Shown here in pieces: positions 31,195-36,594 of a stretch of 36,594 bases of DNA (within the stretch, counting starts at the first letter, position 1; the number at the start of each line of letters is the position of its first letter). The DNA comes from Moniliella sp. 'wahieum'. Its lineage: Eukaryota; Basidiomycota; Moniliellomycetes; Moniliellales; Moniliellaceae. The notes under the pieces are model-generated. The model ran no database searches. It was not told the origin of the DNA and was given only the letters and a program-made list of their open reading frames with translations. Made by a program: the position numbers and the translations under genes. Location: positions 1 through 36,594 of the forward strand of contig RSEE01000175.1 of the NCBI GenBank assembly GCA_003971905.1, written 5' to 3'.

Positions 31195-32866
31195 TTAAGG
31201 CTTGGCGCGACCTGTGTAGCGCGGGTAGAGGGAGCATTCGCGAACAGTGTAGCGGTTGGTGAGCCAGGCGAGGAAGCGTTCGATACCGAGACCGTACCCT
31301 CCGTGTTCGCAGGTCCCGTACTTGCGCTGGTCAGTGTACCAGTAGTACGGTTCGGCCGGGATGCCAGAACTTTTGTACGCATCGAGAAGTTCCTTTTCGT
31401 TGTCCATACGCATGGATCCGACGATTTCGCCTACGCCCGGCATGAGGAGGTCGACCGATTCAGTGAAGCGTTCGTTGCCCTTGATGCGCTGCATGTAGAA
31501 CGACTTGATTTCGCGCGGGAAGCCCGTGAGGAGGATGGGGACGTTAATTGCGTCTGTCATCTTACGTTCGGCTGCTTCGGCAATATCGTCGCCGACCTTA
31601 TGCGGCAAGCCTTCTTCGTTGGTGATGCCGTGCTGGTTGAGCCAGGCAATGGCATCGGTATAGTCCATACGTTTGAATGGGCGGCTAGGGGGTTGGAATC
31701 CCGGGTTAAGCTGTTCCACCAACGCCTTCATCTCTGGGTCCGAGAGCAATTATCGATCGTGCCGGCAATCACATCTTCCAAGTGAGTCAGCAGCTCTTCA
31801 AAGGTGATAAACGCCAACTCGCCTTCGAGGTGCGTGTACTCGGAGAGGTGACGACGCGTATGCGACTTTTCAGCCGGAAGGATTCTTGAATACAAAAGCA
31901 GTCGCCCAACGACGGCAGGACAGTTTCGAGGTACAACTGGACGATTGGGTGAGGTAAGCGTCCTCGTCATAGTACTTTAAATGGAAGAGAGTTGAACCAC
32001 CCTCGACGGAAGTTTGGACCATGCAAGGCGGAGTGACTTCGGTCAAGCCCAAGTCCTCCAACGTTGCGCGGAAAGCTTTGAGCACGCCCGAGCGGACCTT
32101 AAGTACGGCCGAGGCGGTCTGACCACGAATGACCAAGTGACGCCGGTCCGCAAGATGGACGGATCGGCATCTTCGCAATCAAGTTGGTCACGGCCTCGTC
32201 GCCACCGGGGGCTTTCCCAATGACCTGCCACCAGTCAACAATCATTCGTGTCCGCCTGGCGCCTCTTTTCCTCCGGGACGGGTTTGAGCGTGCCGCGCAG
32301 TTCGACCGAACTTTCCAGCGTGAGCGTGAGCGCGTCAAACGTCTGTGTGCACACGTGCCCTGGAGGATACACTGGAGGTACCCCGTGCCATCGCGGAGCA
32401 CAATAAACGTCAAGTCCTTTTGGCTGCGAAGACGATGAACCCAACCAAAGACTTTGACGCGTTCGCCGCGGTGCAGGGCAGCCTTGTTGATCTTAATCTT
32501 AAGTGCGGGCTTGGAATCGGTACCGAGGGAAATGGACTTGCTAGCTTCGAGTTTCTTGTTCTCTTCCTCAGCTTGGGCAGCGGCTTTGGCCTGGGCTTCC
32601 TTTTGCTTTTGCAATTTCTTAATCTGCTGATCGGCGAGCTTCTTGGCCCTTCTTCAGTCCCGAGGCGGTGAGCGGGACAAAGCCATCGGAATCGGCCAAG
32701 GCCTTCTCCTTGTCGTCGAGCGGCGCGGACTTCTTGATCCACGGGGCTACGTCCTGGCCCTTGATGGCCAGCGCCGTGGCGGCCGTCTTGAACGGAGCAG
32801 CTTTGGTGCCGTCGGCCGATTCGTCCGAGCCAGCTGCCTCGTCGACATAGACTGGGCGACAGAAAT

Positions 32867-32905
<39 letters not shown>

Positions 32906-33050
32906 GGAATGGTCAGGAGAGAAGAGGGCGGGGAGACGAAAGAAAGGCGGTGGCTGGCGTACCTTTGGTAGCAGATGCAGGGGTGGGCGTGTCGTGGCCA
33001 ATGCTGAGCTTGGCAGCGGCGTCGGCCAAGGTGTCCTTGACGGCGGGCAT
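31195..33050 (-). CDS. DED81: Asparaginyl-tRNA synthetase, cytosolic
   Basis: Class II synthetase charging tRNA-Asn. The start at 33050 begins MPAVKDTLADAAAKLSIG; an intron (32852-32962, GTACGC...GCCCAG) joins exon 1 to VYVDEAAGSDE. A Lys/Gln/Glu-rich extension (KLADQQIKKLQKQKEAQ) typical of eukaryotic AsnRS follows. Next comes the OB-fold anticodon domain (VFGWVHRLRSQKDLTFIVL), then the catalytic core: PPCMVQTSVEGGSTLF, YLTQS, HTRRHLSEYTHLEGELAF (motif 2), VGEIVGSMRMDNEKEL and motif 3 GYGLGIERFLAWL. The TAA is at 31195. The total is about 580 residues, normal for the family. One-base shifts occur near 31745, 31938 (GG where GGG restores SQLYLE), 32160, 32250, 32370 and 32655 (an extra base). 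Shares its upstream region with the M28 peptidase gene. Confidence 0.92.
32867..32906. repeat. CAGA tetranucleotide microsatellite in AsnRS intron
   Basis: Ten perfect ACAG units, all inside the single intron of the AsnRS gene. On the transcribed strand it is a (CTGT)n pyrimidine-rich tract ahead of the 3' splice site. Confidence 0.9.
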
Positions 33051-33634
33051 GCTGGAGGTGGGGGTGGTGAGGGGGTGGGGGTGGAGGTGAGAGTGGTGGG
33101 GCAGAGAGAGAAGAAGAAACGTCTGGGCGCACACGCTGGTTGTGTTGTGCGCCGTGCGAATTGAATTGAATTGAATTGAATTGGGCTGGATTGGATGACT
33201 CGATGGCTGCTCGGCGCTGCCGCTGATAATTCCTGGGCGCGCGGGTGTTCCGCGGCGGAATGTGCAGTGGAATTGAAGATTGCAAGTGCAGACGCTGGGA
33301 AGAGTGGATGTTGAACGTTCAACTGGCTACGGAGGTAACCCGGTAACCCCGGTGACACGGTAGCGGAACGGCGGGCGGAAGGAGCCGCTGACGGGATGAG
33401 CTCATCGCCTCGGCGAGCACAGGGCGAGTGGGCGATAACCAATCGCTAATCGCCCATCGATAAGCCAAGGCACGGATCATCCATGCGCATCACACTCCCA
33501 TGTCACTCTCCATGTCACTGTCCCATCCAAGCACATGCTCTGCGTAGCTTAGCTCCGCGGCTGGGCAGCAGGAGCGCCGTGCCGCCTTGGCTTGCTCTGG
33601 CGCCCACCATCTTCTTCCCGCCTGCCTTGCCGCC
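33051..33634. promoter_or_regulatory. Shared upstream region of AsnRS (-) and M28 peptidase (+)
   Basis: 585 bp separate the two ATGs. The region contains a TTGAA pentamer repeat (33158-33183), a purine-rich block just upstream of the AsnRS start and pyrimidine-rich sequence before the peptidase start. No TATA box is evident. The peptidase ATG context is TTGCCGCCATGCCG. Confidence 0.45.
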
Positions 33635-36305
33635 ATGCCGCCGCCGTCGCAGCCCACCTCGGGGTCTATTTTCCCATCCCCTCCCCCTCCCATCTCCATC
33701 CCCGATCTCGTCCACATTCCCGCACGACAAGAAGCGCGAGGCGTATCTGCCCGTGCCGGCGCCTCTCGCACGACGCCCGCCGGAGCCGGTTGGGGCGGGC
33801 CGTGCGCGCGCTAAGCCACGGTATCTTATTGCTCGCCTGTACCGCGCTGGTGTGGCAGTGGCACAATCTTCCTCGGCGTGGGGCATCCCACGCATCCTAC
33901 GCGCCGGAACGGGTGCACGAGATGCACGGCCAAGCTACCTTGTCAAGTGACGTGCAGGCAGAGGGGTACTTACGGCACATGCTGCGGTTCGCCAGTGGGG
34001 ATCCGAGTGTAGCCAGCACGGGGTTGGCAGGGTCAGAGCGTGCACTTGAGTACGAGCGTCAGTTCCGTCTTATCCCCTCGCCGAAGCGACTGCGCGAATC
34101 GTTACGGCGGTACACGAACCATACCCACCACGCCGGGACCGAGGGGGACTTTGGTACGGTGCAGTACACTCTGCAGCGCTGGGCGCACCTGCTAGGTGTG
34201 ACGTTACCCCCGCAAGAGGCCGAGTACATATTTGATGCGGGCAGTGCCGAGAGTCAAGCGGCGATCAAGGTTCGGGCGTGGCCGGTGAAGGTTCCGAAGC
34301 AGACAAGGTACGCGTGTTTGCCGATACGTATTATGTGTGGAACACGCACCCTGTAGGGCGGTACCTTGGTCTATCGCGCAAGCCTACGGCGGAGGATCCG
34401 GAGCCCAAGGCATTTTATGAGCCCAGTCTCGACGAGGACGACGTGGGTGACAATCCGTGGTCTGAGACGGTAGCTGCGTTCCATGCGTACAGCAAGAACG
34501 GTAGTGTCGGTATGCGCCGATCGTGTATGCGAACTATGGTACGCGGGAAGACTTTCAAGTGCTAGCCGGGGCGAACGTGAGTGTATCTGGTGCGGTGGTG
34601 CTGTTGGTCGGTACGGGGGATTTTCCGAGGATTAAAAGTACGCAATGCGGCGCAAGCTGGTGCGCGGCGGGCGTGTTGATATTTACGGATACAGCCGACG
34701 ATGGTGAGGTGACGGAAGCGAATGGGTACGCACCTTACCCCTCTGGTCCAGCACGGCAAGCGAGCAGTCTACAGCGTGGCTCGGTACAGGCGTTATCGTT
34801 TTACCCTGGTGACCCCGGTACGCCATTCCACCGTCCTACAAGAACGCTACGCGTCTGCAACCCGATACAGCAGAGAGTTTACCACGATTCCTAGTCTGCC
34901 TATTTCCTACGCTCTGTGGCGCCGATTCTGCGCGCGCTGCAAGGCCACGGGTTGCCCGTCAGTGCGCTGGCTGGGTCGTGGCAAGGTTCGGTGCCTGGTG
35001 TCGAGGGGTCGTACTGGACGGGCCCCAGTACCGAGGCAGTGTTGACACTGAGCAACAATGTGGCGCTTGCGAGGACAAGATCTGGAATGTGTACGCGGTG
35101 ATGATCCTGGGTACACGGACGAGACGGTTGTGATTGGGAACCATCGGACGCATGGACGTTTGGTGCGGTGGATCCGAACAGTGGGAGTGCAGTGTTTGAA
35201 GAGACGGTTCGTGGGTTGGGCAACTATTATCAGAGGGGTGGCGACCACTTCGGACGTTACTCATTGCCTCGTGGGACGCGGAAGAAACAGGTTTGGTGGG
35301 CAGCACAGAGTTTGTGGAGGACTACCACGAGTGGATCGCTGACCACGTAACAAGTTACTTAACTTGGACGTATCGGTCAGTGGGAGTCACTTGGAGGCCA
35401 ATGTTCTCCGAGTTTGTACGACCTGTACGCGACGGTGTCATCGTCGATTCTCGATCCCACCGCACCAGAGGGGACGAACGCGACACTAGGTTCCCCGTGG
35501 GCAAAGCGCTCGGGAGCGGGTCGGACTTTACGCCGTTCCTGCAGCACGTTGGTATAGCTTCGGCGCAAGCTGAGTTTGACCGTCTACCCTCGGACCCGGT
35601 GTACCACTACCACTCTACCTACGATACGTTTGCCTGGATGGACCGGTTTGGGGACCCTACGTTCCAGCGCCACAGGGCCATAACCGAGCTGCTCGGTATC
35701 GTCACGCTCAAAGCGCTTCACAACCTATTCGTACCTATCAACGTGACTGCGTACGCGGACGAGCTGAGGACGTACGTCGCGCAAGCCAAGGCACTGGATG
35801 GGGACGACTTGGCTGCCCAATCGTCGTAGTGGAGGCAGTATCAGTGGCAGTGGGCCGGCACCCTGGAAAGCACTAGAACAAGCGGCCCAAGCGGTGCTCG
35901 ACGCGGCACTAGCCTTGGACAAGTACAAAGACACGGTCGCAACCGACCTAAAATCCGTACTTTCCGAGACCTCATCGTCTCCCCTTACCAAAGGTGACGC
36001 AAGCACGCTGCACCACCGGCTCTTACACCTGAGCAAAGCGGTACGCCAAATCAACCGCGCCGCAACGTCATTAGAATCATCCTGGATCTCACGCGCCGGA
36101 CTGCCCCAGAGGGCATGGTACCGTAACTTGGTGGTTGCGCCGGGACGGTTACTCGGGTACGCGAAACGACGTTACCAGGTGTGGTGAGGCGATCACGCTC
36201 GATGAGGGAAAGGGCCTCAACCGCGAAATCGGTCGGTTGATCGGGTTGTTTTATACCGCTGCAGCTAAGTTGCGCAAGGCGGCTGTCCCGCCCCGTGAAG
36301 CGTGA
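33635..36305 (+). CDS. M28 peptidase, glutamate carboxypeptidase II/Vps70-like
   Basis: A type II membrane zinc peptidase of the transferrin-receptor/GCPII group; fungal relatives act in vacuolar sorting and transporter turnover. After a Pro-rich cytoplasmic tail, one membrane anchor (LSHGILLLACTALVWQW, about 33815-33865) leads to the lumenal part. Landmarks: LRRYTNHTHHAGTEGDFGT, FADTYYVWNTHP, NYGTREDFQVLAGANV (PA domain), GNHR followed by AVDPNSGSAVFEE (metal-binding His and Asp), GSTEFVEDY, LGSGSDFTPFLQHVGIASA and YHYHSTYDTF (metal-binding His). The end carries the dimerisation domain, with GLPQRAWYRNLVVAPGR and ITLDEGKGLNREIGRLIG before TGA 36303. Frames shift at least six times; at 35146 GG stands where GGG restores the GNHRDAW motif, and near 34513 one T is missing. 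Total about 870 residues. Confidence 0.85.
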
Positions 36306-36308
36306 AAG

Positions 36309-36350
36309 CTTCAAGCTTCAAGGTTGCAGCGTGAAGCTTGAAGCTTGAAG
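36309..36350. terminator. Perfect 14-bp inverted repeat just after the M28 stop
   Basis: Arms 36309-36322 (CTTCAAGCTTCAAG) and 36337-36350 (CTTGAAGCTTGAAG), loop 14 nt, begin 3 nt past the stop codon. In the transcript it would be a stable stem at the start of the 3' UTR. A terminator or RNA-stability role is only a guess; each arm also contains the palindrome AAGCTT, so several folds are possible. Confidence 0.4.
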
Positions 36351-36594
36351 GTAGTGTGCGTGGAGTGGGAGACGGGAGGCCCAGCGCCGCGTGCGGGTGG
36401 GAGGGCGCTGCATCGTTGCATCGTTGCATCGTTGGATTGTGGTGGTTGTGTTGTGGTGGCTGTCGGGTGGACACACAGAGGGGCACGTTCGACGGGGCCG
36501 AGAGGGAGGTGCCTTGTCGGATGCGAATCCAATGAGGCGTGACTAGTAACTACTAAGGGATTGTCTGTGTGCTTGTTGGTGGGATATAGGCTGG
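36351..36594. other. 3' flank of the M28 gene, no gene seen
   Basis: Contains three units of CATCGTTG (36411-36434). Nothing else was recognised up to the window edge. Confidence 0.5.

Noticed and set aside
32867..32906. Regular 4-bp repeat considered as a CRISPR-like or protein-coding repeat
   Set aside because: It is a simple microsatellite without spacers and lies wholly inside the AsnRS intron.

Overview
This is a chromosome end from a fungus. The first 17 bases are CCCTAA (TTAGGG) telomere repeats. The genes have short GT-AG spliceosomal introns (about 64-280 nt), several with CTAAC/CTGAC branch-point-like sites. The protein families are fungal or general eukaryotic: oligopeptide transporter, monocarboxylate-type MFS, ASTRA-associated protein 1, PSO2/SNM1, asparaginyl-tRNA synthetase, and an M28 peptidase with a transferrin-receptor-like dimerisation domain. 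A degenerate RecQ-type telomere-linked helicase also lies near the telomere. A basidiomycete is my guess; the sequence does not prove it.

Layout. 1-5.8 kb is subtelomere: telomere repeats, a 119-bp piece of large-subunit rRNA followed by a perfect hairpin, an unrecognised membrane-protein gene (2129-3301) behind a TATA box, and the remnant of a telomere-linked RecQ helicase (minus strand). 5.8-8.6 kb is an OPT-family transporter. 8.6-13.5 kb is gene-poor and lower in GC, with a probable decayed Copia reverse-transcriptase fragment. 13.5-14.35 kb holds a hypothetical minus-strand protein with an 11-residue tandem repeat. 14.5-21.6 kb is a direct segmental duplication: two MFS transporter genes with their promoters (minus strand), about 4.7 kb apart, with a 66-bp piece of the RecQ-helicase repeat between them. 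22.4-36.3 kb is conserved core genome: ASA1 (+), a doubtful small gene, PSO2 (+), AsnRS (-) and an M28 peptidase (+). AsnRS and the peptidase are divergently transcribed from one 585-bp region.

Almost every conserved gene is broken by one-base shifts, often a homopolymer one base short (GG where the family needs GGG; AAA against AAAA between the two MFS copies). The pieces on both sides stay strongly conserved, so I read most breaks as base-calling or assembly indels rather than decay. CDS coordinates therefore mark the whole gene span (first codon to stop, introns included), not an uninterrupted frame.

No operon-like system is expected or seen. The points most worth a second look are: the N-terminus of PSO2, which carries a PCNA-interaction box and a ubiquitin-interacting motif; the LSU rRNA fragment placed next to the telomere; and the duplicated MFS locus, with a sharply bounded gene-conversion tract and a tandemly duplicated promoter block in one copy.
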